Below are positions 1 through 11,036 of a stretch of 64,000 nt of DNA, one piece after another. Within the stretch, counting starts at the first letter, position 1, and the number at the start of each line of letters is the position of its first letter. Source of the stretch: Caloramator sp. mosi_1 (lineage in GTDB: Bacteria; Bacillota; Clostridia; Clostridiales; Caloramatoraceae); contig NZ_CP117677.1 in the NCBI RefSeq assembly GCF_028622835.1, positions 2,466,820-2,530,819 of the forward strand, in the 5' to 3' direction. The notes beneath the pieces were generated by a model. The model saw nothing but the letters and a program-made list of their open reading frames with translations. It was not told where the DNA came from and did no database searches. A program made the translations under genes and the position numbers.

Positions 1-2722
1 GCTGTACACCCAGCATCTTTCACACTTTTCACCAGATGCAACAGATACAACAACAGCAAGTTCCTTATTCTCTTCACTTCTAAATGTATATTCCACTCCA
101 TCCTTTATTCCTTCATAAAGTTCAACTTTAGATACTATAAATACTGTTTGTAGATAGTCTCTAACCTCATTTAAGAATTTATATGTGTCACCCTCTGCAT
201 ATATTTCTACCTTTGCATTTAAAGAGTGTCCAATTAATTTATTGTTTCTTGCAATTTCAAGAGCCTTAGCAACTTCTCCTCTGATATTTAGAATATTATC
301 CCATCTCTTTTCAAGTTCTTCATCCACATATTCTTCTAATACCTTTGGCCAGTCTGCTAATAGAACACTGTCAACCTTTTCTCCTTCAACGTGTGGCATA
401 TACTTCCATATTTCATCTGCTGTGAAGGATAAAACAGGAGCTATCATCTTAACAAGTGAATTTAAAATTCTATACATTACTGTTTGTGCTGCTCTTCTTT
501 CCTTAGAATCTGGTTTTTCTGTATAAAGTCTGTCCTTAATTATATCTAAATAGAAGTTACTCATATCAACTACACAGAAATTGTGTATTGCGTGGTATAG
601 AATATGGAATTCATATCTTTCATAGGCTTCTGTAACTTCCTTTGTTAAATGTTGAAGTTTAAGTAGTGCCCACTTATCAAGTTCATTCATCTCTTTATAA
701 TCTACCATATCTTTATTTGGATCAAAATCATATAGATTACCTATCATATATCTTGCAGTATTTCTAATCTTTCTATAAACCTCTGAAAGTTGCTTTAATA
801 TATCCTTTGATATTCTAACATCACTCTTATAGTCGGCAGAGGATACCCAAAGTCTTAAAACATCTGCACCATATTCCTTGATTACATCCATTGGGTCAAT
901 TCCATTTCCAAGAGATTTTGACATCTTCTTTCCTTCTCCATCAACAACCATACCGTGAGTTATTACTGTTCTATATGGTGCTCTTCCTCTTGTTGCAACA
1001 GAAGTTAAAAGCGATGATTGGAACCAACCTCTATATTGATCGTTTCCTTCAAGGTACATATCAGCAGGCCAACTTAAATCATCTCTTGTTTCAAGAACAC
1101 CTGCGTGGCTGGAACCTGAATCAAACCAAACGTCCATAATGTCTTTTTCTTTTCTAAACTTTTGTCCACCACATTCACACTTGGTGTTTTCTGGAAGAAG
1201 ATCCTTAGCATCCATTTCAAACCAAGCGTCAGAACCCTTTTCCTTAAATATTTCTACAACCTTTGCTATTGTTTCCTCAGTAATTAGTTCCTTTCCACAA
1301 TCCTCGCAATAGAATATTGGAATTGGAACACCCCATATTCTTTGTCTTGAGATACACCAGTCTCCTCTATCTTGAACCATACTTGCTATTCTATCTTCTC
1401 CCCAACCTGGTATCCATTCAACATCCTTAACAGCATCAACTGCTTCTTTTCTAAATCCATCTATTGAAGCAAACCACTGTTCAGTTGCTCTAAATATTAT
1501 TGGATTTTTACATCTCCAGCAGTGTGGATAGGAGTGAGTTATTCTTTCTTCTGCAAGAAGCATATTTGATTCCTTTAAATCCTGTAATATTGCCTTATTA
1601 CCTTCCTTATAAGTCAAACCTTCATATTTTCCAGCCTTTTCAGTAAATCTTCCCTTGCATCTACAGGATTTAAAACCTCTAACTTATACTTCATTCCAAT
1701 TTCAAAGTCCTCTTGACCGTGTCCAGGTGCAGTATGAACACAACCTGTACCTGATTCTAATGTTACGTGCTCGCCTACAATAACAAGTGATTCTCTATCT
1801 ATAAATGGATGATAACATACTTGACCTTCTAATTCGCTTCCCTTAAATGTCGCAAGTATTTCTTCATTTTCAAGATTTGCAGCCTTCTTAACTGCCTCAA
1901 GCAATTCTTTTGCTATTACATAAACTTCATCATTAAACTTAGCAAGAACATATTCAAAATCTGGACCTAAGCAGATTGCAAGGTTTGCAGGTAGAGTCCA
2001 AGTTGTTGTTGTCCAAATTACATAATATATATTATTTAAATCTACATTTACATTCTTAAATAGCCCCTTATCATCCTTAACTCTAAACTTAACATAGATT
2101 GAATTTGACGTTTCATCTGCATATTCAATCTCTGCCTCAGCAAGGGCAGTTTCACAGGATGGACACCAATATACAGGCTTTAAGCCCTTGTAGATGTAAC
2201 CCTTTTTAGCCATCTCGCCAAACACTTCTATTTGTTTTGCTTCAAATTCTGAGTTAATGTTAAATATGGATTTTCAAAATCACCAATAACCCCAAGTCTC
2301 TTAAATTGTTCCTTTTGTCTCTCTACTTGGCTTAATGCATAATCCTTACACATTCCTCTAAATTTAACAGGATCAACGTCATTAACCTTTATACCAAGTT
2401 TCTTTATTGCCTGAAGTTCTATAGGAAGACCGTGAGTATCCCAACCTGGTACATAGGGTGAATAGAAGCCCTTCATTGTTTTATATCTTACTATAATATC
2501 CTTTAAAACTTTATTAAGTGTATGACCTAAATGAATGTCCCCATTTGCATAAGGAGGCCCATCGTGTAGAATGAAGGATTGATTATTCTTATTCTTTTCA
2601 AGTGCCTTCTTATAAATATTCTTACTATCCCATTCTTCAAGCATTACAGGTTCTTTTTGTGGTAAATTTGCACGCATAGCAAACTCGGTTTGTGGTAGAT
2701 TAAGTGTTTTACTATAATCCAT
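1..2722 (-). CDS. ileS: Isoleucyl-tRNA synthetase, 3' end beyond window
   Basis: Charges tRNA-Ile in the cytoplasm (class I synthetase). The N-terminal part shows the HIGH-like motif HLGH after [15 protein letters not shown] (KKMSKSLGN) is encoded near 911-925, and the C-terminal zinc-ribbon start CERC lies at the window edge, so only the last residues are missing. Start ATG at 2722 follows GGGAGG. Reading is broken by single missing bases near 2255 (after PYLTL) and near 1660 (after VDAR); one added base restores the family sequence at both places. A T-box leader precedes it. Identification is firm; the frameshifts are most likely sequencing errors. Confidence 0.96.
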
Positions 2723-2757
2723 TATAATACCTCCCTTTTCAATTTTATCCAATAAAA

Positions 2758-2970
2758 ACAGACCTATGCCACTGGGGCGAAGGTCTGTCCGCGGTACCAC
2801 CCATATTTATAACTCATTAAGATAACGGCATACACCGGCTCAGCCTACTTAGTTCAGCCTGCAACTCAAGGGTGATTTTCAACAAAGTTAGTTTATGGGC
2901 TCTCACCAAATCCCACTCTCTGTAAAACATCCTTTGTCTACTCGTCCCTGTCATCGTTTTTTATATTTAC
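2758..2970 (-). promoter_or_regulatory. T-box riboswitch leader of ileS
   Basis: On the minus strand the conserved T-box core GGGTGGTACCGCGG lies at 2789-2802. It is followed by a terminator hairpin (arms ACAGACCT and AGGTCTGT, 2758-2788) ending in a T run. Upstream is a stem I-like region with a GAAAATCACC segment. The ATC at 2876-2874 is the likely specifier codon for isoleucine, which fits the downstream ileS. Uncharged tRNA-Ile would pair with the T-box and prevent termination. The core is seen directly; the specifier choice is inference. Confidence 0.9.
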
Positions 2971-2975
2971 CCATA

Positions 2976-3004
2976 AATATACAATAAACTAAAAATTATG
3001 TCAA
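2976..3004 (-). promoter_or_regulatory. Sigma-A promoter of the ileS T-box transcript
   Basis: TTGACA (3004-2999), 17-nt spacer, TATATT (2981-2976) on the minus strand. It sits just after divIVA and just before the T-box leader, so ileS has its own promoter. Confidence 0.75.
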
Positions 3005-3008
3005 GTAA

Positions 3009-3464
3009 TTATTTTTGATTTATTATGTATTCCTTTTCAAGATTTTCAAGTTCTGATTGTAAAAGTGCTCTAAATCTATTTTTGAACATATTATACTCAT
3101 TCTTTAATATTTCATATTCTTTATTTATCTCAAGAACTCTTTCTTCAGCCTTTTTATAAGTTCATTTGCAGACTCTTGAGCATTTTTTATAATAAGCTCT
3201 GCCTCCTTTTTGAACTCTCCTTTGCTTGGTCTGCTGCAGACTGTGCAAGCAGCAATGTATTCTGCAGTGTACTTTCTAAGTTCACATAATGATTTAATTT
3301 TTCATTTAAAGCTTCAATTTTTTCCTTTAAATTTAAATTTTCTTTATATAACTTTTCATAATCTTCACTTAACTGTTCTAAAAATCCTCCACCTCATCAA
3401 CGTCATATCCTCTTAATACCTTTTTAAATTCTTTATTTATAATTTCATTTGGCGTTATTGTCAT
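3009..3464 (-). CDS. divIVA: DivIVA-type septum/pole protein
   Basis: Coiled-coil cytoplasmic protein that binds curved membrane at poles and septa. The N-terminus MTITPNEIINKEFKKVLRGY, then DVDEVEDF, is the classic DivIVA lipid-binding start, followed by a long charged coiled coil of about 120 residues. Start ATG 3464 follows AGGAGG. Three single-base losses in A/T runs (near 3384, 3209 and 3162) break the frame; restoring them gives one ORF of about 151 codons ending in TAA at 3011-3009. It lies between ylmH and ileS, the usual clostridial order. Confidence 0.9.
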
Positions 3465-3477
3465 TATAATTCCTCCT

Positions 3478-4243
3478 TTATACGTATTTTTTATAGATAG
3501 AACAAGCCTTTGACTTTTTGTATTTCTAATAACAGAACTAAATATAAACCTTCCAAATCCCTTAACTGATACTATATCTCCATCATTTAATTTATAGCTT
3601 TGGTCATCGTTAGATATATAGTTTATTTTTACATTCCCTTGTTTTATAAGAGATGATGCTTCACTTCTTGAAAGATTGTATACTTCAGAAATTACTGCAT
3701 CTATTCTTAAAGATGCTGCATTAACCACAATTTCTTTAAAGAACTGTACTCTTTCTCTTGCTTCTTCAAAGGTAATCTTTTCAAGTTTTATACCTGTATG
3801 CTTTATTTTATTTAAGTTAAAGACAATATAATCACTTAACTCTTTAGAAACATATATTTCTGCTCCATCATCAAAAACATTTATGTCGCCTATCTTTTCC
3901 CTTTTAATTCCCAAAGACAGCAATGCACCAAGATAGTCCCTATGACTTAGCTTTTCAAATTTAAAATTTCCATTAACCTTAATTATATCAATAGGAAAAT
4001 CAACATCTAACTCTACCTTACTTATAAGGGCAACTGCCCTCTCAAAATTTCCTTTACCACCAAAATATCTTAAATGTATTTCCTTTTCCTTTGAAATTAA
4101 ATTTAAGAAATACTGTTCGTCTGGCGTTAAAAAATCTGTAAACTCCTCCTGCCAAGTTCTATTAACTCTATTTACTATATCAATTAATTTGATGTATGCA
4201 TCTTTTTTTCTTCGTTTCTTTTTAAAAATACGTCTATATTCAT
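3478..4243 (-). CDS. ylmH: YlmH-like S4-domain RNA-binding protein
   Basis: About 255 residues. The C-terminal S4 RNA-binding domain is visible (RIDAVISEVYNLSRSEASSL, then KINY and DGDIVSVKGFGRF). Family members act in the division cluster and in ribosome rescue. Start ATG 4243 follows a GGTGA. One A is missing in the run at 4203-4209, and one in the run at 3487-3492. As written, the second loss removes the stop and makes YlmH read straight into DivIVA; restoring an A gives a TAA at 3480-3478 just ahead of the divIVA ribosome site. I therefore annotate two genes. Confidence 0.88.
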
Positions 4244-4256
4244 TCTCATCACCATA

Positions 4257-4514
4257 TTATAAAAGTATAGATTTAACAAATTCTAAAAATAGAATTGCCA
4301 ACATAGGTGAAAAATCTACAGGAGTATTAGGTAAAAGTTTAAATTGAAGTCTATAGAAGGGCTCTTTAATAGGATCTATTATAACCCCTATTAATCTAAC
4401 TATCTGGTTATTGTGCCTATTTGGTACAACCCACGATAAAAGGGCGTCAAAGAATATAAGAAATTCTAATAGGTTTACAAATCTTAAAAAGGCATATCTT
4501 AATGAATATATCAT
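4257..4514 (-). CDS. yggT: YggT family membrane protein
   Basis: Intact 85-residue protein with two hydrophobic segments (about residues 8-30 and 64-85) flanking a polar loop containing DPIKEPFYRLQFKLLPNTP, typical of YggT/YlmG. Start ATG follows GGGAGG. It sits between sepF and ylmH as in other Firmicutes, where the family is tied to septum and membrane organisation. The molecular function is not established. Confidence 0.9.
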   Translation of the reverse strand: MIYSLRYAFLRFVNLLEFLIFFDALLSWVVPNRHNNQIVRLIGVIIDPIKEPFYRLQFKLLPNTPVDFSPMLAILFLEFVKSILL

Positions 4515-4527
4515 CTTTTACCTCCCT

Positions 4528-4979
4528 TTATTCCATCAAAAATATATCGCTTTTACTCAATATGTTTTTTAACTCATTTTCTATTTGAACTCCCTTAGGT
4601 GTTATCAAATATATTCCTCTTTCATTATCAATCTTTTGCAAAGTACATTCAAGTGCATAAACAGCACCTGAAACCGCATCTAAAAGCCTTCTTCCAATAC
4701 TTTTATCTACATCTGCTATATTCATAATAACTATGTTCTTAACCTTTAATGCATCTATCAAATCCTCCATATCATCTCCTAATGTTTGAGGATTTTTACA
4801 ACTATTTTTGGAGTTATAGTTTTACTTTTTATACTTACTATTTTACCCTTTGTTTCTCTAATTTCCTCAAAATCAACATCTTCTTCAGTCTCTTCAACCT
4901 GATTTTCTATTTTCTCAACTTGTTCTTCCTCATCAACAATTCCAATTGAACCAAGCAGCTTATTTAACACATTACTCAT
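4528..4979 (-). CDS. sepF: Cell division protein SepF
   Basis: FtsZ-binding membrane anchor. The N-terminal helix [14 protein letters not shown] is the membrane-targeting amphipathic segment, followed by an acidic linker. The C-terminal DUF552 core follows ([20 protein letters not shown], then ITPKGV). Start ATG 4979 overlaps the yggS stop by 8 bases and has a GGAGG upstream. One A is missing near 4797 (after PKIVVK), splitting it; corrected length is about 150 residues. FtsZ, its partner, is encoded at 23148-24233. Confidence 0.92.
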
Positions 4980-5676
4980 TATTAACTTCCTCCTTATTGT
5001 AATCTCTTTCACCAAAAATACCTGTTCCTATCCTTATTATATTTGCTCCTTCCTCTATTGCAACTTCATAATCATCTGTCATTCCCATTGAAAGGTATTC
5101 AATATCAAAGTTATGGTAATTCAAATTTTTATTTCCTCAAACAATTGCTTCATCTTTTTAAAATAAAATCTGGTTGTATCAATATCTTCATTAGGTGGTA
5201 TACACATAATACCCTTTATTCTTATATTTTTAAATTCAGATAACCTTTTACAAAACTCAAATAATTCTTCTTCATAAATACCATATTTTGTTTCTTCTTT
5301 ACCAATGTTTATCTGTATAAGCACATCCATTATTTTATTTATCTTCTCAGCTCTTTTATTTATTTCAACTGCAAGTTCATAATCATCAAGAGAATGTATA
5401 AGTTCAACTTTATCTATTATATATTTAACCTTATTTTTTGTAAATGTCCTATAAAATGCCATTTTACATCCTTAACTTCTTCATACTTTTTAGAAATTCC
5501 TGAACTTTACTTTCACCAAAGACATAAAGGCCTGCCTTTTTAGCTTCAATAATCTTCTCTGATGGATGTGTCTTTGAAACTCCAACTAATATTATATCCT
5601 CCATATTTTTAGCACATCTATCACAAACAGCTTTAATTCTTTCCTCTATATGTCTTATATTATCGGCAATCCCCAT
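4972..5676 (-). CDS. yggS: YggS/PLPBP family PLP-binding protein
   Basis: Alanine racemase-like fold protein that holds pyridoxal phosphate and buffers its supply. Seen: [14 protein letters not shown] carrying the PLP lysine near residue 35, [32 protein letters not shown], and [22 protein letters not shown] near the C-terminus. Three single-base losses (near 5480, 5440 and 5120) break the frame; corrected length is about 235 residues. Its stop overlaps the sepF start, so the two are translationally coupled. Confidence 0.9.
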
Positions 5677-5688
5677 AAAATCACCTCT

Positions 5689-6517
5689 TTATTTTTGTTT
5701 ATCCTTTAAATTTTTAGGATTAGTAACCACCTCATCATTATCCTTTAAAATAGGATCAGAAGTAATACAAACCTTATAATCCATATGATTTATTTGAATT
5801 GGCTTAAAGTATGCATAATCTCCCTTTTTAACAAAGACTCCCTTTTTCCCATTATACTCAACAACTGACTCTCGTGGCAAAATGTACCCATAATATCTAG
5901 ATTTTATTATATACCCTTCAATATATCTTTGCAAATTAAATACTGACAAATCATATTTAGTCGACAATACTATAAATATATTTTCGTTCTTTACAAAATA
6001 ATCTTTAATTGTGCAGTTATATTGTTCACTATTAACCTCTAAAATCATCTCTCTATTCTTTTTAAAGTTTTAAGTTCATCCTTATTTGCAACAATACAAA
6101 TATACCAGAGCGTATTATCTACTACTTTTATTCCTTCTGTTTGTTTTGAATTCTTAAAAGCTAATATATCATCCTTTGTTATGTTCTTTATATTATTTAT
6201 TGTATACTTGTTTTCTGCACCATCTATATATAAAAATACTCTTCCTTGAATTGGGCTTTTTATATTTTCATATAAAATCTTATCTTTTTTAACTACTTCA
6301 CCATTTTGAACCTTTAAGGCACTATTTTTAAGCTCCCCAATCTTTAAAACTTCTTCATTCATTATATATATTCCTTCAAAATAAGACTTATCTTCATACC
6401 ATTCCTTAGTAATTTTTACTGTCTTATATTGAGTCTTTAAAGCTATGCTACAAAAACTATAGCTATTATCACAGATATAATTGCGGTATATTTTATCAAA
6501 AATTGCTTGTTAACCAC
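5689..6517 (-). CDS. HlyD/efflux-adaptor-like membrane protein
   Basis: Starts at GTG 6517, 8 bases after AGGAGG. An N-terminal hydrophobic segment (about residues 8-25) is followed by an extracytoplasmic region with lipoyl/biotinyl-like pieces (SALKVQNGEVVKKDKILYEN, IKSPIQGRVF), then a beta-rich C-terminal part. Frame breaks lie near 6450 and at 6045-6048. Corrected length is about 276 residues. Clostridia often carry a HlyD-like gene upstream of yggS-sepF. No partner transporter is visible here, so its role is unknown; the family call is tentative. Confidence 0.6.
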
Positions 6518-6742
6518 TACATAATACCTCCTCTTCTTATAATATTTCTTCAAAAAGAACAAATTCCTTCATAGTTTTTTATTTTTTATTATTCAACAAA
6601 TAATAATATAAATCATATAATAATAAAATTCAAACATACTAAAAGATAGGAGGAGATTAAAGGAGTATTGAGGAAAAAGGAGGCTATCAAATTTAATACT
6701 GAATAAACAAATTTTAAGAATATTTATACCGTTATTTCAAAT

Positions 6743-6771
6743 TTGTATTTATCTTTTCCTTATGATATTAT
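6743..6771 (+). promoter_or_regulatory. Sigma-A-like promoter of the short-ORF transcript
   Basis: TTGTAT (6743-6748), 17-nt spacer, TATTAT (6766-6771) on the plus strand, about 48 bases ahead of the first short ORF. Confidence 0.6.
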
Positions 6772-6818
6772 ATAATCAAACAAATAATAAGCTCAATAAT
6801 TTGTTGGGAGGTTTTAAA

Positions 6819-6887
6819 ATGATTTCCGTAAAGGTGGTAACCTTCATTAAAGAGGTTTTCCACAAACACGATGAGTCCTTTAACTAG
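6819..6887 (+). CDS. Short ORF, 22 residues, unknown
   Basis: ATG preceded by GGGAGG with 7-base spacing encodes MISVKVVTFIKEVFHKHDES then FN. It is a small, partly amphipathic peptide rich in Val/Phe/His/Lys. Its codons often end in C or G (TCC, GTG, ACC, TTC, CAC, AAC), unlike the AT-rich neighbours, as in strongly expressed genes. No family recognised. It is the first of two short ORFs between a promoter and a strong terminator, convergent to spoIVA. It could be a leader peptide or a free small protein. Confidence 0.45.
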   Translation: MISVKVVTFIKEVFHKHDESFN

Positions 6888-6936
6888 GCCATCCATAATA
6901 GCTCATCCAAATTATATTAAGAAAGGAGTGTATATT

Positions 6937-7061
6937 ATGGACATCGGCAACATTAAGATGGTTAAAGAGACTATAATAGACACAAAAAGACTACTAATAA
7001 CGATAAGGCTACTACTAATAAGCCAGGTTGCATAAAGATGAATGATTACTTTGCATTTTAA
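6937..7061 (+). CDS. Short ORF, about 41 residues after frame correction
   Basis: Start ATG 6937 lies behind GAAAGGAG. As written it stops after 32 residues. Adding one A to the AAAAAG run near 6999 (the error type seen all over this window) gives about 41 residues whose second half becomes hydrophilic: KKTTNNDKATTNKPGCIKM, then NDYFAF, ending in TAA 7059-7061. The corrected frame uses ordinary codons (ACT, GCT, GGT). There is a single Cys near the C-terminus. No family recognised. A processed peptide or small spore protein are both open. Confidence 0.4.
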
Positions 7062-7062
7062 T

Positions 7063-7111
7063 ATACTATAAAAATTAAAGGGACCTAAGGTCCCTTTAAT
7101 TTTTATAGTAT
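7063..7111. terminator. Bidirectional terminator, perfect 23-bp stem
   Basis: Perfect inverted repeat with arms 7063-7085 and 7089-7111 and a 3-base TAA loop. The core AAAGGGACC/GGTCCCTTT is flanked by A and T runs on both sides, so it ends both the short-ORF transcript (plus) and spoIVA (minus). It runs into the last spoIVA codons. Confidence 0.85.
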
Positions 7112-8583
7112 TATACATAAAACTCCACTATTTCCTTCATTTATTATCTTCTGTAGCACTCTCTGCAATTTTTCCTGTACGTCTTCTGGCATCATATAAA
7201 CTTTGTTTTGTAACCCTTCTTTAACAAGCTCCTCTAATGATTTTCCAAACATATTAGACTGCCATATTCTTTGAGGATCACTTTCAAATTCCTCCATCAT
7301 AGATTTAACAAGTTCTTCGCTCTGCTTTTCTGTACCCACAATTGGCGATACCTCTGTTTCAACATTTGCTCTAATAATATGAAGTGATGGTGCACTTGCT
7401 CTTAATTTAACTCCAAATCTATTACCCTGTCTTACTATTTCAGGTTCTTCAAGCTTTAATTCCTCAAGCTGAGGAGGAACTAAACCATATCCAACATCCC
7501 TTGCATCCTTTAGAGCATTTGATATCTTATCATATTCCTTCTTTGCAAAGGATAAGTCCCTCATAATTTCAAGCAAATGATGTTCTCCATTAATATCATA
7601 TCCAGCTATTTCACCAAGAACCCTAAAGAATAATCCTTCCTTAACCTTCATAGAAACTACAGCGGTTCCCTCGCCAAGCCTAATATCATCAAGATTTACA
7701 TCACCAACAAATTCATACTGTCTGTAATCTAATACAGTTGGTTTAATATCCTTTATTTTATCTAAATTTCCAATTGAATTTTTAACTGCGTTAACGAAAT
7801 TTCTCTTTAACCAGTGGTCATAGGATAGCTTTTCAACCCACTCAGGTATTCTAATTCCTATTTCTTTTATTGGGAATTCATATAAAACTCTTTCTAATAT
7901 ATTTTTAACATCATCTATCTTCATATTAAGTGCATCAACTGTATAAACAGGCACCTTATATTTATCCTCTAAATTTTTTCTCAAATTAATTGTATCTGGA
8001 TTGTATGGATGTGTTGTGTTTAACACAACAATGAATGGTTTATTTATCTTTTTAAGTTCGTTTATTACCTTCTCTTCAGCATATATATAATTTTCTCTTG
8101 GTATATCTGCAATAGAACCATCTGTTGTTACTACTATTCCTATTGTTGAATGTTCATTTATTACCTTTCTTGTTCCTAACTCTGCAGCTTCAACAAAAGG
8201 AATTTCTTCTTCGAACCAAGGTGTCTTAACCATTCTTGATTCTCCGTTTTCAATATGTCCTGAAACTCCATCAATAATGTATCCAACACAGTCTACCATT
8301 CTAACACGCATTTTAGCATTATCATTTAATTCAATTTCAACTGCTCCATCGCTTGGTATAAACTTTGGTTCAAAAGTTGATATAGTCTTTCCTGAACCAC
8401 TTTGTGGAAGTGTATCCTTTGCCCTATCTCTTACTGATTGATTAGGAATATTAGGTAAACCAAAAGCTCCATAACTCTTCTTATGAATGTTGATTTTCCT
8501 GTTCTAACAGGACCAACTACACCTAAGTAAATATCTCCCTGTGTTCTTTCAGCTATCTCCTTGTATATATCCAATCCTTCCAC
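7103..8583 (-). CDS. spoIVA: Stage IV sporulation protein A, coat morphogenetic ATPase
   Basis: Self-assembling ATPase that forms the basement layer of the spore coat on the forespore, made in the mother cell under sigma-E. Walker A is GPVRTGKST near residue 20; VDCVGY, VVTTDGSI and the highly conserved C-terminus (INEGNSGVLCIIL) match the family. Start GTG 8583 sits 6 bases after AGGAGG. One T is missing near 8462 (in MELLVLPNIP), giving about 493 residues after correction, the usual length. It is separated from gpsA by a terminator, consistent with its own sporulation promoter. Confidence 0.95.
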
Positions 8584-8595
8584 AATGTTACCTCC

Positions 8596-8676
8596 TTCTA
8601 CAAACCTTCTATGTAATAATATTATTTTAAAAATAATTTTAGAACAAAAATATTAAAAACTAAAAGGTTTGTAGAA
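8596..8676 (-). repeat. 13-bp inverted repeat upstream of spoIVA
   Basis: TTCTACAAACCTT (8596-8608) and AAGGTTTGTAGAA (8664-8676) are perfect inverted copies 55 bp apart. In spoIVA mRNA the second arm ends directly against the AGGAGG ribosome site. It could be a 5' UTR stem or paired protein sites. Confidence 0.5.
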
Positions 8677-8680
8677 ATAA

Positions 8681-8712
8681 AAACCTAAGCCTTAACCATA
8701 AGGCTTAGGTTT
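8681..8712 (-). terminator. gpsA terminator
   Basis: Stem AAACCTAAGCCTT/AAGGCTTAGGTTT with 6-base loop and flanking A/T runs, right after the gpsA stop. Confidence 0.85.
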
Positions 8713-8717
8713 TTGAA

Positions 8718-9717
8718 TTATATTATAATTTCAAGTTCACTCTTTTTATCTCTTGTCATAAGCTCATTGACAGCTTCTCTTGGATTTCTGTTGTTGAATA
8801 AAACTTCATACAGGGCATTAACAATAGGCATCTCAACGCCTACATTTTTAGCCAGATTATAAACTGCCTCTGTAGCGTGTACACCTTCAACAACCATACC
8901 AATGCTATCCATTGCAGTCTTTAAATCCATACCTTCCCTAACAAAATTCCACACCTTCTATTTCTTGAATGCATACTTGTACAAGTAACAATTAAATCTC
9001 CAATTCCAGCAAGGCCTGCAAAGGTCATTGGATTTGCACCAAGCTTTACTCCTAATCTTGTTATTTCTGCAATACCACGAGTCATCAATGCCGCCTTAGT
9101 ATTATCTCCATAACCTAATCCATCTGATATACCTGCCGCAAGTGCAACTATATTTTTAACAGCAGCACCAATTTCAACTCCAACAACATCACTGTTAGTA
9201 TAAACTCTAAAATTTGAATCCATAAATACATCCTGTATGTATTCAGCAGCCCTAATATTTTCTGAAGCTGCTACAATAGTAGTTGGAATACCAATAGAAA
9301 CCTCTTCAGCGTGGGTAGGACCTGATAAAACAACTACTTCGTTATTTGGACATTCTTCCTTTATTATTTCTGACATCCTTTTATATGTATTGTTTTCAAG
9401 TCCCTTAACTAAACTTACAATTGTCTTATCCTCTGTTAAAAATCTACTTGCCTGCTTGCAGACAATTCTAAGTGCGTGGGAAGGAACAGCAAATACTACT
9501 ATTTCCTTATCCTCTATGCATTGTTTTAAATCTTTAACTCCCCTCACACTATTAGGAATTTCAACATTTTTTAAATACTTTGTATTTGTGTGATTATTGT
9601 TTATCTCATCTAATAGCTCCTCATTTTTATCCCACACATCAACACTATATCCCTTTTTGCTAAATGTATAGAGATTGCACTTCCCCAGCTTCCCGCACCT
9701 ATAATACCTATCCTCAT
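8718..9717 (-). CDS. gpsA: Glycerol-3-phosphate dehydrogenase [NAD(P)+]
   Basis: Reduces dihydroxyacetone phosphate to sn-glycerol-3-phosphate for phospholipid synthesis. N-terminal nucleotide motif GAGSWG; then VFAVPSHALR, LSGPTHAEEV, GVEIGAAVKNIVALAAGISD with the catalytic lysine, and AGIGDLIVTCTS. Start ATG 9717 lies one base after the der stop. Single-base losses near 9655 (A/G run) and 8945 split it; corrected length is about 333 residues. Often a plsY gene lies between der and gpsA in clostridia; here none does. Confidence 0.95.
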
Positions 9718-9718
9718 A

Positions 9719-11036
9719 TTAATCCTCCTGTTTTGATCTATATATAAATCTTATTGGCGTACCCTCTAATCCAAAATGTTGTCTTAACTGATTTTCTAAG
9801 TATCTTGCATAGGAAAAATGCACTATTTCAGGGTCATTAACAAAGAAAACAAATGTCGGAGGCTTTGTGGATACCTGTGTAGCATAATATATTTTTAGTG
9901 CTTTGCCCTTTTCAATTGGTGGCTGCTTCATCATTACAGCTTCACTTATTACTTCATTTAGTGCACCTGTCTTTATTCTCATAGCGTGCTGATCTGCAAC
10001 ATATTTTATAAGCTCTATTAGCTTATTTACTCTTTGACCAGTTTTAGCTGATATAAATATTATTGGTGCATAGTCTAAAAGGCTAAATCCCTTCTTATAT
10101 TTTTGTAAATTCATTTATTGTTTTATCGTCCTTTTCAATTACATCCCATTTATTTACTACAATCACTACTGCCTTTCCAGCTTCGTGGGCATAACCTGCT
10201 ATTCTCTCATCCTGTTCAGTTACGCCCTCATTAGCATCTAACATAACAAGACAAACATCTGCTCTTTCTATTGCAGTTATTGATCTTAAAACACTATATT
10301 TTTCAACATCTTCCTTTACCTTGCTTTTTCTTCTTATACCTGCTGTATCAATAAACAAAAACTTATCCTCACCTATTTCAACATAGCTATCTATTGCATC
10401 CCTTGTTGTTCCTGGAATATCACTTACAATTGATCTTTCTTCTCCAACAATTCTATTTAAAAGTGTTGATTTTCCTGCATTAGGACGTCCAATTATGGCA
10501 ACTTTTATTTCTGGGGATTCCTCCTCATCATCTCCACTTCTTTTAAAGTGGCTTACAATTTCATCAAGCATATCTCCGAGTCCTAATCCTAATGCAGCTG
10601 ATATTGAAATAGGTTCTCCAAGTCCAAGGTTATAAAAATCATATTTATTATTTTCCATTTCAATATTATCTATTTTATTAACTGCAAGAACTATAGGTTT
10701 ATTTGTTCTTCTAAGCATATTTGCTACTTCATAATCATCCGCAGTAATTCCAGTTTTCCCATCCACAATAAACAAAATTACATCTGCTGTTTCTATTGCA
10801 ATCTCAGCCTGTTTTCTCATCTGCTTTAAAATGATATCTTCACTGTCAATTTCAATTCCACCTGTATCAATTAAAGTAAACTTATGATTTAACCACTCAA
10901 CCTCACAATACAATCTATCCCTTGTTACCCCTGGTGTATCTTCTACAATTGCAATTCTTCTTCCTGCCAGTCTATTAAACAATGTTGATTTACCTACGTT
11001 TGGTCTTCCTATTATAGCTACTATCGGCTTTGACAT
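9719..11036 (-). CDS. der: Tandem GTPase Der (EngA), 50S assembly
   Basis: Two G domains are visible. The first has [20 protein letters not shown] and NKID; the second has [28 protein letters not shown] and NKWD. A C-terminal KH-like domain follows ([20 protein letters not shown]). It supports ribosome large-subunit assembly. One base is missing near 10105 (in KKYKKGF), after which the frame resumes; corrected length is about 439 residues. The start overlaps the end of the DUF512 gene, suggesting one transcript with gpsA. Confidence 0.96.

Noticed and set aside
3378-4243. Apparent in-frame YlmH-DivIVA fusion protein
   Set aside because: Adding one A to the run at 3487-3492 gives a YlmH stop (TAA 3480-3478) directly before AGGAGG and the divIVA ATG, the normal two-gene layout.
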